64,000 nucleotides of DNA from Streptomyces catenulae (GCF_000718015.1 NZ_JODY01000021.1:37274-101273), one strand, 5' to 3'. Numbered from the stretch's first letter, positions 43,853 through 53,178 are shown. Numbers and translations: made by a program. Notes: generated from the sequence alone by a model not told the origin.

Positions 43853-44763
43853 GGCGACTCCAGCAACCTTTCGATGAACTCCAGTGACTCCCGCGTGGGG
43901 AGAGCCTGCGAGCGGATAATCCCATAGCGTGCGGCAGTCAGGGCTGCCTGCTGCGGGTCGGTCTCAAGGGTGGCAGAGCCTTGTGCTTCGGCGTACACGA
44001 ACTTCTTGCCGTCTCCGGTGCGCGTGACGACCGTGAACGGTCCGTCCACGCCCGCGCTTTCCTCCCGGTCGAGTGGCATGACCTGGAGCGCTACGTTCTT
44101 CTTCTGGCCGATCAGGAGCAGGTGTTCCAACTGCCTCCGCAGCACGTCTGTTCCGCCGTAGGGGCGTCGCAGGATCGACTCGTCGAGCACGAAGCTCAGC
44201 AACGGGGCGGGCCAGCGATCGAAGATGGTCTGCCGCGCCAGTCGTGCCGCCACACGCTGTTCGATGGTCTCCTGATCCAGGACGGGGCGTCGCATCCCCA
44301 GCAGTGCCCGCATGTACTCCTCGGTCTGGAGCAGCCCCTTGAAGACGAGGGTGTCGTAGGCGAGCAGTTCAACGGCTTCCTTCTCCAACTGGGCCATCCC
44401 CTGGAAGAACACCGGGTACTGCGCCCGTTCCACCTGTTCCTTCCACACCTTCAACAGGCCGTCCGCCCGGAGGATGCTGTCCGCCTGGTCGATCGTTCCC
44501 GGTGACGGGATCCGGCGTCCCTGCTCGAACGAGGCGACCGTGGACGCCGAGTAGCCGATCTTCCGCCCGAACTCCTCGCGTTCCATTCCGGCCCGTAGCC
44601 GTAGCGTCTTCATGCTCTGGCCGAACGCGAGGACCACGCCCTGCGCGGACTTGTCCGCGGCGCGGGCGCCGCCGCCGTCGTCCTCCCAGCCGCCCCCGAG
44701 CGCCACCGCCGCCTCGCCGTCCGCCGGAGCGGATCCGCATTCCGTCTGCGCGTGTTCCGTCAT
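43849..44763 (-). CDS. XRE-family regulator with DUF5753 domain (WhiJ-like)
   Basis: 304 residues from ATG 44763, with AGAGG 5 nt upstream. An N-terminal tail precedes the helix-turn-helix (LRLRAGMEREEFGRKIGYSA, STVASFEQGRRIPSP, about 50-105). The rest is DUF5753 (YPVFFQGMAQLEKEAVELLA, GLLQTEEYMRALL, FVLDESILRRPYGGTDV). This family, with DUF397 and an anti-sigma-like ATPase next to it, is widespread in Streptomyces and, in the WhiJ case, affects development. The ATPase gene lies divergent at 44926. Confidence 0.93.
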   Translation of the reverse strand: MTEHAQTECGSAPADGEAAVALGGGWEDDGGGARAADKSAQGVVLAFGQSMKTLRLRAGMEREEFGRKIGYSASTVASFEQGRRIPSPGTIDQADSILRADGLLKVWKEQVERAQYPVFFQGMAQLEKEAVELLAYDTLVFKGLLQTEEYMRALLGMRRPVLDQETIEQRVAARLARQTIFDRWPAPLLSFVLDESILRRPYGGTDVLRRQLEHLLLIGQKKNVALQVMPLDREESAGVDGPFTVVTRTGDGKKFVYAEAQGSATLETDPQQAALTAARYGIIRSQALPTRESLEFIERLLESP

Positions 44764-44925
44764 CACACCTCTGCCTCCCCGAACCGCCGGTCACCTGCCC
44801 AACGTTGAGCCGCCTTTGGGGTGACGCCGTACGCCTCGTACGGGTTCCGGGGCCGCGCGTACAACCGGGGGGCGTCCGAGCGTCGCCACTGGTCACGTCG
44901 GGGCGCCGAGCGGAACGTGGACGGC

Positions 44926-45447
44926 ATGACGAGCAACCGCGGCCACGCCGTCCGCGCCGACCAACCAGCCCTGTCCGTACCGCAGTTGAATGCCGAGCGG
45001 GTCCCGGATCCGGGTGTCTTCGTGATGCGGTTCACCGCCACCGCCCGTGGTGCCCGCCTCGCGCGGCGGCTGGTCGCGGTCCGGCTGGACGAGTGGGGCG
45101 TGCCGTACGGCACGGATCCGCACGACGCGATCGTGCTGATCGCGGGGGAGCTGAGCGCGAACGCGGTACGGCACGGCCGGGTGCCCGGTCGGGACTTCGT
45201 GCTGCGGCTGGGGCTCGTGGCGGGTGCGCCGGGCCGGGCGACGGTCCGCGTCGAGGTCGGTGACACCCGTACCGAACGGGTGCCGCCGCGCCCGGACGCC
45301 GTCCGCGAGCCGGGGGACGCGGAGAGCGGCCGGGGGTTGCTGCTCGTCTCGCGGCTGGCCGCCCGCTGGGGCTGGCAGCCGCGCGTGGGCGGTCCGGGCA
45401 AGACGGTGTGGGCGGAGTACGTGCTCGTCCGGCCGTTCTGCCCGTGA
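44926..45447 (+). CDS. Anti-sigma-like ATP-binding protein (RsbW/SpoIIAB-type HATPase)
   Basis: 173 residues from ATG 44926 (GTG 44917 is an alternative). The GHKL ATPase motifs are the N-box ELSANAVRHG, the G1-like VEVGDTRTE and the G2-like SGRGLLLVSRLAARWGW. Such single-domain kinases accompany XRE/DUF5753 and DUF397 genes in Streptomyces. It may be an anti-sigma factor or protein kinase; the partner is not shown. Confidence 0.87.
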   Translation: MTSNRGHAVRADQPALSVPQLNAERVPDPGVFVMRFTATARGARLARRLVAVRLDEWGVPYGTDPHDAIVLIAGELSANAVRHGRVPGRDFVLRLGLVAGAPGRATVRVEVGDTRTERVPPRPDAVREPGDAESGRGLLLVSRLAARWGWQPRVGGPGKTVWAEYVLVRPFCP

Positions 45448-45494
45448 GCGGGCGCAGGGCGTGCCCCGGGGTCGTGTCGCACGTCACCCGCAGC

Positions 45495-45540
45495 ATCTGT
45501 GAAACAGATCCCTCTCAACAAAAACATCTGTTGGACAGGT
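45495..45540. promoter_or_regulatory. Pair of ATCTGT-N3-ACAG(A/G)T operator-like palindromes
   Basis: ATCTGT-GAA-ACAGAT (45495-45509, perfect) and ATCTGT-TGG-ACAGGT (45526-45540, one mismatch) have centres 31 bp apart, about three helical turns on the same DNA face. Each also fits a T-N11-A LysR box. They lie 84-129 bp before the monooxygenase start in unusually AT-rich DNA. The LysR encoded at the end of the operon is the first candidate to bind. Confidence 0.75.
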
Positions 45541-45623
45541 AGTTGGGTGCGTCCAAGGATGTCTCCTGCAGCAGCGCAGTCCATCCGACACCGGGATGGA
45601 GCACCGCGTGAGTGGAGGCACAC

Positions 45624-46910
45624 ATGCCGAGTGAAGAGACCGAAGTCGTCGTCGTCGGGGCGGGCCAGGCGGGCGTGGCGATGAGTGAGCATCTGGGGGC
45701 GCAGGGCATTCCGCACCTGGTGCTGGAGCGGGAGCGGATCGCCGAGCGGTGGCGGTCCGAGCGGTGGGACTCCCTGGTCGCCAACGGGCCCGCGTGGCAC
45801 GACCGCTTCCCGGGGCTGGAGTTCCCGGACGTCGCCCCGGACGGCTTCGCGTCGAAGGAGCAGGTCGCGGAGTACCTCGCCGCGTACGCCGAGAAGATCG
45901 ACGCGCCGGTCCGGTGCGGGGTCGAGGTGACCTCGGTGCGGAAGCGGGCCGACCGGCCGGGCTTCCGGGTGGAGACGTCGGAGGGGGCCATCGACGCGCG
46001 GTTCGTCGTGGCCGCGACCGGGCCGTTCCAGCGGCCGGTGATCCCGCCGATCGTGCCCGACGGCGCCGTCCCCGTGCAGATCCACTCCAGTGGGTACCGG
46101 AATCCGGAGCAGCTGCCGGAGGGCGGGGTGCTCGTGGTCGGGGCCGGTTCCTCGGGGGTGCAGATCGCCGATGAGCTGCGCCGGTCCGGGCGCCGGGTCC
46201 TCCTCTCCGTCGGGCCGCACGACCGGCCGCCCCGCTCGTACCGGGGCCGGGACTTCTGCTGGTGGCTGGGGGTGCTCGGGATCTGGGACGCGCAGACGCC
46301 GCCGCAGGGGGCGGAGCACGTCACCATCGCGGTCAGCGGCGCCCGCGGTGGGCACACCGTGGACTTCCGGGAACTGGCCGGTACCGGTGTGGAACTCGTC
46401 GGCCTCACCGCGTCCTACAACGAGGGGGTGCTCCGCTTCGCGCCGGACCTCGCGGCGAACATCGCCGTCGGCGACACCAAGTACCTGGAGTTCCTCCGCG
46501 CCGCCGACGCGTACATCGAACGGAACGGGCTCGACCTCCCCGAGGAGCCGGAGGCCCATGTCCTCGGCGCCGACCCGGAGTGCGTGACCAGCCCCCGGCT
46601 GGAGCTGGACCTGGCCGCGGCGGGCGTCACCTCGATCGTGTGGGCGACGGGCTTCGCCACCGACTACAGCTGGCTCGACGTGGACGCGTTCGACGAGAAG
46701 GGCCGCCCGGACCAGCGGCGGGGCATCTCGTCCGAACCCGGCGTCTACTTCCTGGGCCTGCCCTGGCTCTCCCGCCGCGGATCGAGCTTCATCTGGGGCG
46801 TCTGGCACGACGCGCGCTACGTCGCCGACCACATCGCGATCCAGCGGGGCTACTTCGCCTACGAACCCACCGACCGGACCGGCGCCGCGACGGCGACCGG
46901 ACAGCACTGA
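45624..46910 (+). CDS. Flavin-dependent monooxygenase (NADPH, FMO/ArsO-like)
   Basis: 428 residues from ATG 45624, with TGGAGG 7 nt upstream. FAD Rossmann motif VVVVGAGQAGVAMSEHL (8-25), RWDSLVANGPAWHDRFPG, then the NADP Rossmann motif VLVVGAGSSGVQIADEL (about 171-187) and the C-terminal WATGFATDYSWLD. It should oxygenate an N or S atom, or perform a Baeyer-Villiger step, on a small substrate. It heads the catabolic operon. A hairpin (TCCATCC/GGATGGA, 45580-45600) lies in its leader. Confidence 0.92.
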   Translation: MPSEETEVVVVGAGQAGVAMSEHLGAQGIPHLVLERERIAERWRSERWDSLVANGPAWHDRFPGLEFPDVAPDGFASKEQVAEYLAAYAEKIDAPVRCGVEVTSVRKRADRPGFRVETSEGAIDARFVVAATGPFQRPVIPPIVPDGAVPVQIHSSGYRNPEQLPEGGVLVVGAGSSGVQIADELRRSGRRVLLSVGPHDRPPRSYRGRDFCWWLGVLGIWDAQTPPQGAEHVTIAVSGARGGHTVDFRELAGTGVELVGLTASYNEGVLRFAPDLAANIAVGDTKYLEFLRAADAYIERNGLDLPEEPEAHVLGADPECVTSPRLELDLAAAGVTSIVWATGFATDYSWLDVDAFDEKGRPDQRRGISSEPGVYFLGLPWLSRRGSSFIWGVWHDARYVADHIAIQRGYFAYEPTDRTGAATATGQH

Positions 46911-46920
46911 GGAGCAGACG

Positions 46921-47400
46921 ATGACCTCCACGACCTCGACCGGCGGGGGCCGCCGGGTGAACGCCCCGATCGTGACCGGCGGGCACACCCGGATCCGTCC
47001 GTTCAACACCCGCGACACCTATCCCGAGCAGAACCTCGACAATGACCTCTGCCAGGCGGTCGTCGCCGGAGACACGGTGTATGTACGGGGGCAGATCGGC
47101 CAGGACCTCGACACGAGCGAGTCGGTGGGCATCGGCGACGCCGAGGCACAGGCCGAGCAGGCCATGGCCAACATCAAGATGCTGCTCGAAGAGGCCGGTG
47201 CCCGTATGGAGCACCTGGTCAAGCTGACGATCTACCTCGTCGACCCGCGCTACCGCGAGGCCGTCTACCGCACCGTCGGCCGCTGGACCAAGGGCGTGCA
47301 CCCCATCTCCACCGGGCTGGTCGTCTCCGCCCTCGCCCGCCCGGAGTGGCTGTGCGAGATCGACGCGATCGCCGTGCTCCCGAAGGAGGCGCAGGCATGA
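46921..47400 (+). CDS. RidA/YjgF-family deaminase-like protein
   Basis: 159 residues. The core (LCQAVVAGDTVYVRGQIGQD, ANIKMLLEEAGARMEHLVKL, PISTGLVVSALARPEWLCEI) is RidA-like, with a 20-residue N-terminal extension. RidA enzymes hydrolyse reactive enamines/imines; the usual catalytic Arg is replaced in the RPEWLCEID region, so this is probably a divergent Rid subgroup. Its stop overlaps the DUF1028 start (ATGA). Confidence 0.88.
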   Translation: MTSTTSTGGGRRVNAPIVTGGHTRIRPFNTRDTYPEQNLDNDLCQAVVAGDTVYVRGQIGQDLDTSESVGIGDAEAQAEQAMANIKMLLEEAGARMEHLVKLTIYLVDPRYREAVYRTVGRWTKGVHPISTGLVVSALARPEWLCEIDAIAVLPKEAQA

Positions 47401-48074
47401 CGTTCTCCCTGGTGGTCCGGGACGGCGAGCGGTTCGGCATCGCGGCCAGCTCGTCCAGCCCGGCCGTCGCCGCCCGCGTCGTCCATCTGCGGCCCGGCGT
47501 CGGCGCCGCGACCTCGCAGAACATCACCGACCCCACCCTCGGCACCGATCTGCTCGACGCGCTCGCCGAGCACGGTGACGCCGAGCGCGCGCTCGCCGAG
47601 GTGACCGGCGCGGCACGCAGCGAGAAGACCATCGCCTACCGGCAGTTGACCGTCCTGGGCCGCTCCGGACCCGGGTACGCCTTCAGCGGTCCGCAGACCC
47701 TGGGCACCCACGCCACGGCCACCGCGGACGGCGCGGTCGCGGCCGGGAACATGCTCTCCGGTACCCACATCCCCGGCGTGCTCGTCGACGCGTACGCCGC
47801 CGCCACCGGGGAGCTGGAGGAGCGGCTGCTCGCCGCCATGCGGGCCGCGGTCGCCGCGGGCGGCGAGGCGGGGCCGGTGCACTCGGCCGGGCTGGCGGTC
47901 GTCGCGGACGTCGGCTGGCGCGTCACCGACCTGCGGGTCGACTGGGCCGACGACCCCATGGACCGGCTCGGTGACCTCCTCGACGTGTGGCTCCCGCAGC
48001 GCGACGACTACGTCACCCGCGGCCTCGACCCCGCCACCTCCCCCTCGTACGGCGTCCCGGGCGATCGGCGATGA
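47397..48074 (+). CDS. DUF1028 protein (putative Ntn-type hydrolase)
   Basis: 225 residues. It begins MTFSLVVRDGERFGIAASSS, the DUF1028 start, and has GVGAATSQNITDP, GTHATATADGAVAAGNML and VDWADDPMDRLGDLL. DUF1028 is related to Ntn hydrolases by fold prediction, but its substrate is unknown. Both ends overlap neighbours by 4 nt (with RidA and with the M20 gene), so it belongs to the pathway. Confidence 0.9.
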   Translation: MTFSLVVRDGERFGIAASSSSPAVAARVVHLRPGVGAATSQNITDPTLGTDLLDALAEHGDAERALAEVTGAARSEKTIAYRQLTVLGRSGPGYAFSGPQTLGTHATATADGAVAAGNMLSGTHIPGVLVDAYAAATGELEERLLAAMRAAVAAGGEAGPVHSAGLAVVADVGWRVTDLRVDWADDPMDRLGDLLDVWLPQRDDYVTRGLDPATSPSYGVPGDRR

Positions 48075-49216
48075 GTGCGTTGAAGGAGGCGGCCCGGCGG
48101 GCGGTCGAGCGGCGGGCGGAGGAGCTGATCGGGCTCTCCGAGCGGCTGCACGCCGACCCGGAGACCGCCTGGGAGGAGCACCGGGCCGCGGCCACCGTGC
48201 CGGAACTGCTCGACCGGGTGGGCTTCGACGTCACCTCGTCGTACCTGGGCCTGGAGACCGCGTTCCACGCGACGTTCGGCAGCGGGCCGGTCCGGGTCGC
48301 GCTGTGCGCCGAGTACGACGCGCTGCCCGGCCTCGGCCATGCGTGCGGGCACAACCTCATCGCGGCGAGTTCGGTGGGGGCCGCGCTCGGACTGGCCGCC
48401 GTCGCCGACGACGCGGGCCTCACCGTCGAGGTCTACGGCACCCCGGCCGAGGAGGGCGGCGGCGGCAAGATCGAGATGCTGGACCGCGGCGCCTTCACCG
48501 GGGTGGACCTCGCGATGATGGTGCACCCGGCGCCGGTCGACGTCGCCGAGGCCCGGCCGTTCGCCGTCAGCCACTCCAAGGTCGCGTACACCGGGAAGTC
48601 CGCGCACGCCGCGGCCTACCCGGAGGCCGGGGTGAACGCGGCCGACGCCTTCACCGTGGCGCAGGTCGCGATCGGCCTGCTCCGCCAGCAACTCCCCGCC
48701 TCCGCCCGGGTGCACGGCGTGGTGACGCACGCCGGGGACGCCCCGAACGCCATCCCGGAGCGGGCCAGCGGCCGGTGGTACGTCCGGGCCGAGACGCTCG
48801 CCGAACTCGCCGAACTGGAGCCGCGCGTCATGCGCGCCTTCGAGGCCGGAGCGCTGGCGACCGGCTGCGAGCTGACCGTCGAGCCGGAGAGCAAGCCGTA
48901 CGCGGAGTTCCGCGCGGACGAGAGGGCGCTCGCCCACTACCGCGCCAACGCCGTCGCCCTGGGGCGGGAGTTCGCACCGCCCGGTCAGGCCGCGCGGATG
49001 AACCGCGCCTCCACCGACATGGGCAACGTCTCGCAGGTGGTCCCGGCCATCCACCCCTACATCGGCATCGGCTCGCTGCCCGCCACCAACCACCAGCACG
49101 AGTTCGCCGCGTACTGCGTGGGGCCGACCGCGCAGCGCGCCCTGCTCGACGGGGCGCTCGCACTGGCCTGGACCGGCGTGGACCGGGCCGCCTCCGACGG
49201 GGGAGCGGCGGGGTGA
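48071..49216 (+). CDS. M20-family amidohydrolase (AbgB/p-aminobenzoyl-glutamate hydrolase-like)
   Basis: 381 residues from ATG 48071. Metal motifs: CAEYDALPGLGHACGHNL, GTPAEEGGGGKIEML and, near the end, LPATNHQHEFAAYC; the dimerisation domain carries YTGKSAHAAAYPEAG. This subfamily cleaves amides of acyl amino acids, for example N-acyl-glutamate or aspartate-type compounds. With aspartase next in the operon, release of aspartate from an amide is a sensible guess. It overlaps the DUF1028 gene by ATGA. Confidence 0.9.
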   Translation: MSALKEAARRAVERRAEELIGLSERLHADPETAWEEHRAAATVPELLDRVGFDVTSSYLGLETAFHATFGSGPVRVALCAEYDALPGLGHACGHNLIAASSVGAALGLAAVADDAGLTVEVYGTPAEEGGGGKIEMLDRGAFTGVDLAMMVHPAPVDVAEARPFAVSHSKVAYTGKSAHAAAYPEAGVNAADAFTVAQVAIGLLRQQLPASARVHGVVTHAGDAPNAIPERASGRWYVRAETLAELAELEPRVMRAFEAGALATGCELTVEPESKPYAEFRADERALAHYRANAVALGREFAPPGQAARMNRASTDMGNVSQVVPAIHPYIGIGSLPATNHQHEFAAYCVGPTAQRALLDGALALAWTGVDRAASDGGAAG

Positions 49217-49320
49217 CGGGGTGGCCGCCGGGACCGACGGCGCTCCCGGCGGCCGCCCCGTCACCGCCACCCCGACGCCGCCCACCGGAACCCACCGACC
49301 GCACGATCCGGAGGACACCG

Positions 49321-50766
49321 ATGTCCCTGACCGCAGGTTCCCCGAGCACCGCCCCGCCGGAGCGCGGCTACCGCACGGAGCACGACATGCTCGGCGACGT
49401 CGAGGTGCCCGCGGACGCCTACTACGGCGCGCACACCGTCCGCGCGGTGGCCAACTTCCCGCTCACCGGGGAGACCCTCGCCACCCGGCCGCGGCTGATC
49501 GGCGCGCTGGCGGCCGTGAAGTGCGCCGCGGCCCGCGCCAACGCCGAGGTCGGCGCGTTGGACGAGGTCCGCGCCACGGCCGTCGCGGACGCCTGCGCCG
49601 AGATCCGCGGCGGCGCGCTCCACGACCAGTTCGTGGTCGACCTCCTCCAGGGCGGCGCGGGCACCTCGACCCATATGAACGCCAACGAGGTGATCGCCAA
49701 CCGCGCCCTGGAACTGCTCGGACACCCCCGCGGCCGGTACACGGAGCTGCACCCCCTCGACCACGTCAACCTCGGCCAGAGCACCAACGACGTCTACCCG
49801 ACCGCCGTGAAGCTCGCCCTCGACCCGCAGATCGCCGACCTGCTCACGGCGCTGGCCGCGCTGCGCGGCGCCTTCGCGGCGAAGGCCGACGAGTTCGCCG
49901 AGGTGCTGAAGATGGGCCGCACCCAGCTCCAGGACGCGGTGCCGATGACGCTGGGCCAGGAGTTCGGGGCGTTCGCCGCCACCCTCGCCGAGGACGAACA
50001 GCGGCTCGCCGAGGTCCGGCCGCTGCTGCACGAACTCAACCTCGGCGGCACCGCGATCGGCACCGGACTCAACGCCCGGCCCGGCTACCGGGAGCGCGCA
50101 GTGGCACACCTGCGCCGCCTGACCGGCATCCCGACGCTGGTCTCCGCCCCCGACCTCATCGAGGCCACCCAGGACACCGGGGTCTTCGTCCAGCTCTCCG
50201 GCGTGCTCAAGCGCATCGCCGTGAAGCTCTCCAAGATCTGCAACGATCTGCGGCTGCTCTCCTCGGGGCCGCAGACCGGGCTCGGAGAGATCCGCCTCCC
50301 GCCGCGGCAGGCCGGTTCGTCGATCATGCCCGGCAAGGTCAACCCGGTGATCCCGGAGGCGGTCAACCAGATCGCCTTCGAGGTCATCGGCGCCGACGTC
50401 ACCGTCACCCTCGCCGCCGAGGGCGGTCAGCTCCAGCTCAACGCCTTCGAACCGGTCATCTACCGGAGCCTGAGCGCCGGACTCGGCCACCTCGCCGCGG
50501 GCATCGGCGTCCTCACCGAGCACTGTGTGCGGGGCATCACCGCCGACCGGGAACGGCTCGCCGCCTCCGTCGCCGCCTCCACCGGACTGGTCACCGCGCT
50601 CGGCCCGGCCCTCGGCTACGAGACCGCCTGCGCCCTCGCGCTGGAGGCGCACCACAGCGGCAGGCCCGCCCTCGACCTCATCCGCGAGCGGGGACTGCTG
50701 ACCGCCGCGGAGCTCCACGAGCTGACCGGCCCCGCCGCCCTCACCGGCCTTCCGGCGGCGCACTGA
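49321..50766 (+). CDS. aspA: Aspartate ammonia-lyase
   Basis: 481 residues from ATG 49321, with GGAGG 7 nt upstream. Aspartase/fumarase family: AGTSTHMNANEVIANRALE, HPLDHVNLGQSTNDVYPTA, KMGRTQLQDAVPMTLGQEFG and the catalytic loop signature GSSIMPGKVNPVIPEAV (332 on). It splits aspartate into fumarate and ammonia. The context as a catabolic gene fits aspartase better than fumarase C, since fumarase should not be tied to an uptake operon. Confidence 0.9.
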   Translation: MSLTAGSPSTAPPERGYRTEHDMLGDVEVPADAYYGAHTVRAVANFPLTGETLATRPRLIGALAAVKCAAARANAEVGALDEVRATAVADACAEIRGGALHDQFVVDLLQGGAGTSTHMNANEVIANRALELLGHPRGRYTELHPLDHVNLGQSTNDVYPTAVKLALDPQIADLLTALAALRGAFAAKADEFAEVLKMGRTQLQDAVPMTLGQEFGAFAATLAEDEQRLAEVRPLLHELNLGGTAIGTGLNARPGYRERAVAHLRRLTGIPTLVSAPDLIEATQDTGVFVQLSGVLKRIAVKLSKICNDLRLLSSGPQTGLGEIRLPPRQAGSSIMPGKVNPVIPEAVNQIAFEVIGADVTVTLAAEGGQLQLNAFEPVIYRSLSAGLGHLAAGIGVLTEHCVRGITADRERLAASVAASTGLVTALGPALGYETACALALEAHHSGRPALDLIRERGLLTAAELHELTGPAALTGLPAAH

Positions 50767-50830
50767 GCACACCGCGCCGCCGGCCCCGCACCGCTCCGGC
50801 CCCTTTCCCCCGTCCCACAAGGAGGCGCAC

Positions 50831-52201
50831 ATGCGCACCCGTAACAGCGGCACCGTAGAGAACGAAGCCGTGGTGCCCACCGACGTGGCCGACCTGCGCA
50901 GGAGCGTCGCCGCGGGAGCCATCGGCGTCTTCGTGCACTGGTTCGACTGGGCCGCCTACGCCTATCTCGCCGGTACCGTCGCGACCGTGTTCTTCCCGGC
51001 GGAGGACAGCACCACCGGGCTGCTCGCCGTGTTCGGGGTGTTCGCCGTGTCGTTCGGCATCCGGCCGGTCGGCGCCCTGGTGTTCGGGCCGCTCGGCGAC
51101 CGGATCGGCCGCAAGCGCACCCTGTCGTTGGTCATCTTCCTGATGTCCGGTGCCACCCTCTGTATCGGGCTGCTGCCCGGCTACGCCTCGATCGGGATCG
51201 CCGCGCCGCTGCTCCTGGTGGGGCTGCGGCTGGTCCAGGGGTTCGCGGCGGGCGGCGAGTTCGGCAGCGCGGCCAGCTTCCTCGCCGAGAGCGCGCCGCG
51301 CGGGCGCCGCGGCTTCGGGGTGAGCTGGCTGGAGGTCGGCTCGCTGCTCGGCTTCCTCGCCGGGTCGTTCGTCTTCCTGCTGCTGTCCACCGGGCTCGAC
51401 GCCGACCAGCTGACCGCCTGGGGCTGGCGGGTCCCCTTCCTCGTCTCCGCGCCGCTGGGCGTCATCGGCTACTTCATCCGCAACAAGATCGAGGACACCC
51501 CGGAGTACCGGACGCTGGAGGCCAGCGGCACCGTCCCGCGCAGCCCCGCCCGCGAACTCCTCCGCCACCACAAGCGGGAACTGCTCCAGGCGGCGGGGCT
51601 GATGGCGGCGATGCATGTGCCGTTCTACGCGGTGTTGACCTACCTCGTCACCTACGAGACCGACCACCTCGGGCACCCGGCCGACAGCGCCGCCCTGCTG
51701 GCCACCGCGATCTCGCTGCTCGGCCTGGTGCTGGTGCCGCTCTTCGGGCTGCTCTCCGACCGGGTGGGCCGCAAGCCGGTGTTCGTCGGGGCCACCGCCG
51801 CCCTGCTGGTCCTCGCCACCCCGGCGTTCTGGCTGATGCGCACCGGACTCGTCGGGACCTGGATCGCCGGTCTGGGACTCGGCGTGATCCTGGCCGCGAT
51901 CCTCGGGACGTACGCGGTCTGGTCGGCGGAGGTCTTCCCCACCCGCACCCGGCAGAGCGGGCTGTCCGTCGCCTACAACATCACCGCGGCGCTCTTCGCC
52001 GGGACGGTGCCGTACCTGATGACCGTGCTCATCTCGGCGACCGGCAGCACCCTGGTGCCCGGCCCGTACCTGATGGTCTTCGCGGTCGGCGGTCTCGTCG
52101 CCGCCCTGTCCCTGCGGGAGACCGCCGGATCCGCCCTGCTGCACCCCGGGGACGTGGCCGAGGCGGCGCCCGTCGCGAGCCGTGCGCCCGCCGCGCAATA
52201 A
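50831..52201 (+). CDS. MHS-family MFS transporter
   Basis: 456 residues from ATG 50831, with AAGGAGG 5 nt upstream. Twelve hydrophobic helices, the metabolite:H+ symporter signatures GDRIGRKRTLSLVIFLM (about 93-110), QGFAAGGEFGSAASFLAE and the second-half repeat SDRVGRKPVFVG. MHS members import carboxylates, betaines and related acids, so it is the likely uptake system for the pathway substrate. Confidence 0.92.
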   Translation: MRTRNSGTVENEAVVPTDVADLRRSVAAGAIGVFVHWFDWAAYAYLAGTVATVFFPAEDSTTGLLAVFGVFAVSFGIRPVGALVFGPLGDRIGRKRTLSLVIFLMSGATLCIGLLPGYASIGIAAPLLLVGLRLVQGFAAGGEFGSAASFLAESAPRGRRGFGVSWLEVGSLLGFLAGSFVFLLLSTGLDADQLTAWGWRVPFLVSAPLGVIGYFIRNKIEDTPEYRTLEASGTVPRSPARELLRHHKRELLQAAGLMAAMHVPFYAVLTYLVTYETDHLGHPADSAALLATAISLLGLVLVPLFGLLSDRVGRKPVFVGATAALLVLATPAFWLMRTGLVGTWIAGLGLGVILAAILGTYAVWSAEVFPTRTRQSGLSVAYNITAALFAGTVPYLMTVLISATGSTLVPGPYLMVFAVGGLVAALSLRETAGSALLHPGDVAEAAPVASRAPAAQ

Positions 52202-52241
52202 GGTCGGCACCGACCGGATCACCAGGAGCCGAGGGCCGCAG

Positions 52242-53168
52242 ATGATGTCACCAGTGGGTTTCACGCTCGTTCAGCTCCGCTACTTCCTGGTGGCCGCCGA
52301 GCGCGGGTCGATGACGGAGGCGTCGGCGGAGCTGCACATCGCGCAGTCCGCCGTCTCCACCGCCGTCCACAACCTCGAACGGGACCTGCGGGTGCAGCTG
52401 TTCATCCGCCGCCGGGGCCGCAGCCTGACGCTCACCCCGGCGGGGGAGCGGCTCCGGCAGCAGGCGCGGGAGTTGCTGGGCCGCGCCCACGAGGTCGAAC
52501 GGGAGGCCCAGGGCAGCGGCGAATCGCTGTCCGGACCGGTGACCGTCGGCTGCTTCGTGACGCTGGCCCCCTACTATCTGCCGCCGCTGTTCAGCGAGTG
52601 CACCCGGCGCCATCCGGGCATCGAGATCGATGTCGTGGAGGCGGAGACGGACCAACTCGTCCAGGCGCTGACGGCGGGCCGGATCGACTTCGCCCTCACC
52701 TACGACCTCGGGCTGTCGGCCGAACCCGACCTGCACTGCGAGACGATCGCCCACGCCCCGGCGTACGTCATCGTCCCCGCCGACCACCCGCTGGCCGACC
52801 GGGACGGCGTGGAGCTGGCCGAACTCTCCGCGGAGCCGCTGGTCCTCCTCGACCTGCCGCACAGCCGCGACTACTTCCGCTCGCTGGTGGCCGCCACCGG
52901 CGGCGCCCCCGACGTCCGCTACCGCACCCGGAGCTACGAGACCGTGCGCTCCCTGGTGGCCCGCGGACTCGGCTACTCCGTGCTCAACCAGCGCCCGGCG
53001 ACCCGCCAGACCTACGGCGGCGGGGAGATCGCCGCGCTCCCGCTCCGCGACGCCGGACCGCCGCTCGCCGTCCAGATCGCCTCCGTGGGCGGCGTGACCC
53101 AGTCCGCCCGCGCCCGGGCGGCCATGGACGTCCTGCGGGACACCGCGCCCCGGCCCGCCGGGACCTGA
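52242..53168 (+). CDS. LysR-family transcriptional regulator
   Basis: 308 residues from ATG 52242 (MMSPVGFTLVQLRYFLVAAE), with GAGGG 6 nt upstream. HTH at about 8-66 (EASAELHIAQSAVSTAVHNL, then ERDLRVQLFIRR), followed by the periplasmic-binding-like effector domain (LSGPVTVGCFVTLAPYYLPP, and GLGYSVLNQRP). It follows the transporter gene by 40 bp, an uncommon position for a LysR activator. It is the likely controller of the operon via the paired sites at 45495-45540. Confidence 0.92.
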   Translation: MMSPVGFTLVQLRYFLVAAERGSMTEASAELHIAQSAVSTAVHNLERDLRVQLFIRRRGRSLTLTPAGERLRQQARELLGRAHEVEREAQGSGESLSGPVTVGCFVTLAPYYLPPLFSECTRRHPGIEIDVVEAETDQLVQALTAGRIDFALTYDLGLSAEPDLHCETIAHAPAYVIVPADHPLADRDGVELAELSAEPLVLLDLPHSRDYFRSLVAATGGAPDVRYRTRSYETVRSLVARGLGYSVLNQRPATRQTYGGGEIAALPLRDAGPPLAVQIASVGGVTQSARARAAMDVLRDTAPRPAGT

Positions 53169-53178
53169 ACGGGCGCGC

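Noticed and set aside
45624..53168. Specialised-metabolite gene cluster
   Set aside because: There is no PKS, NRPS, terpene or RiPP core. The enzymes, the MHS importer and aspartase point to catabolism.
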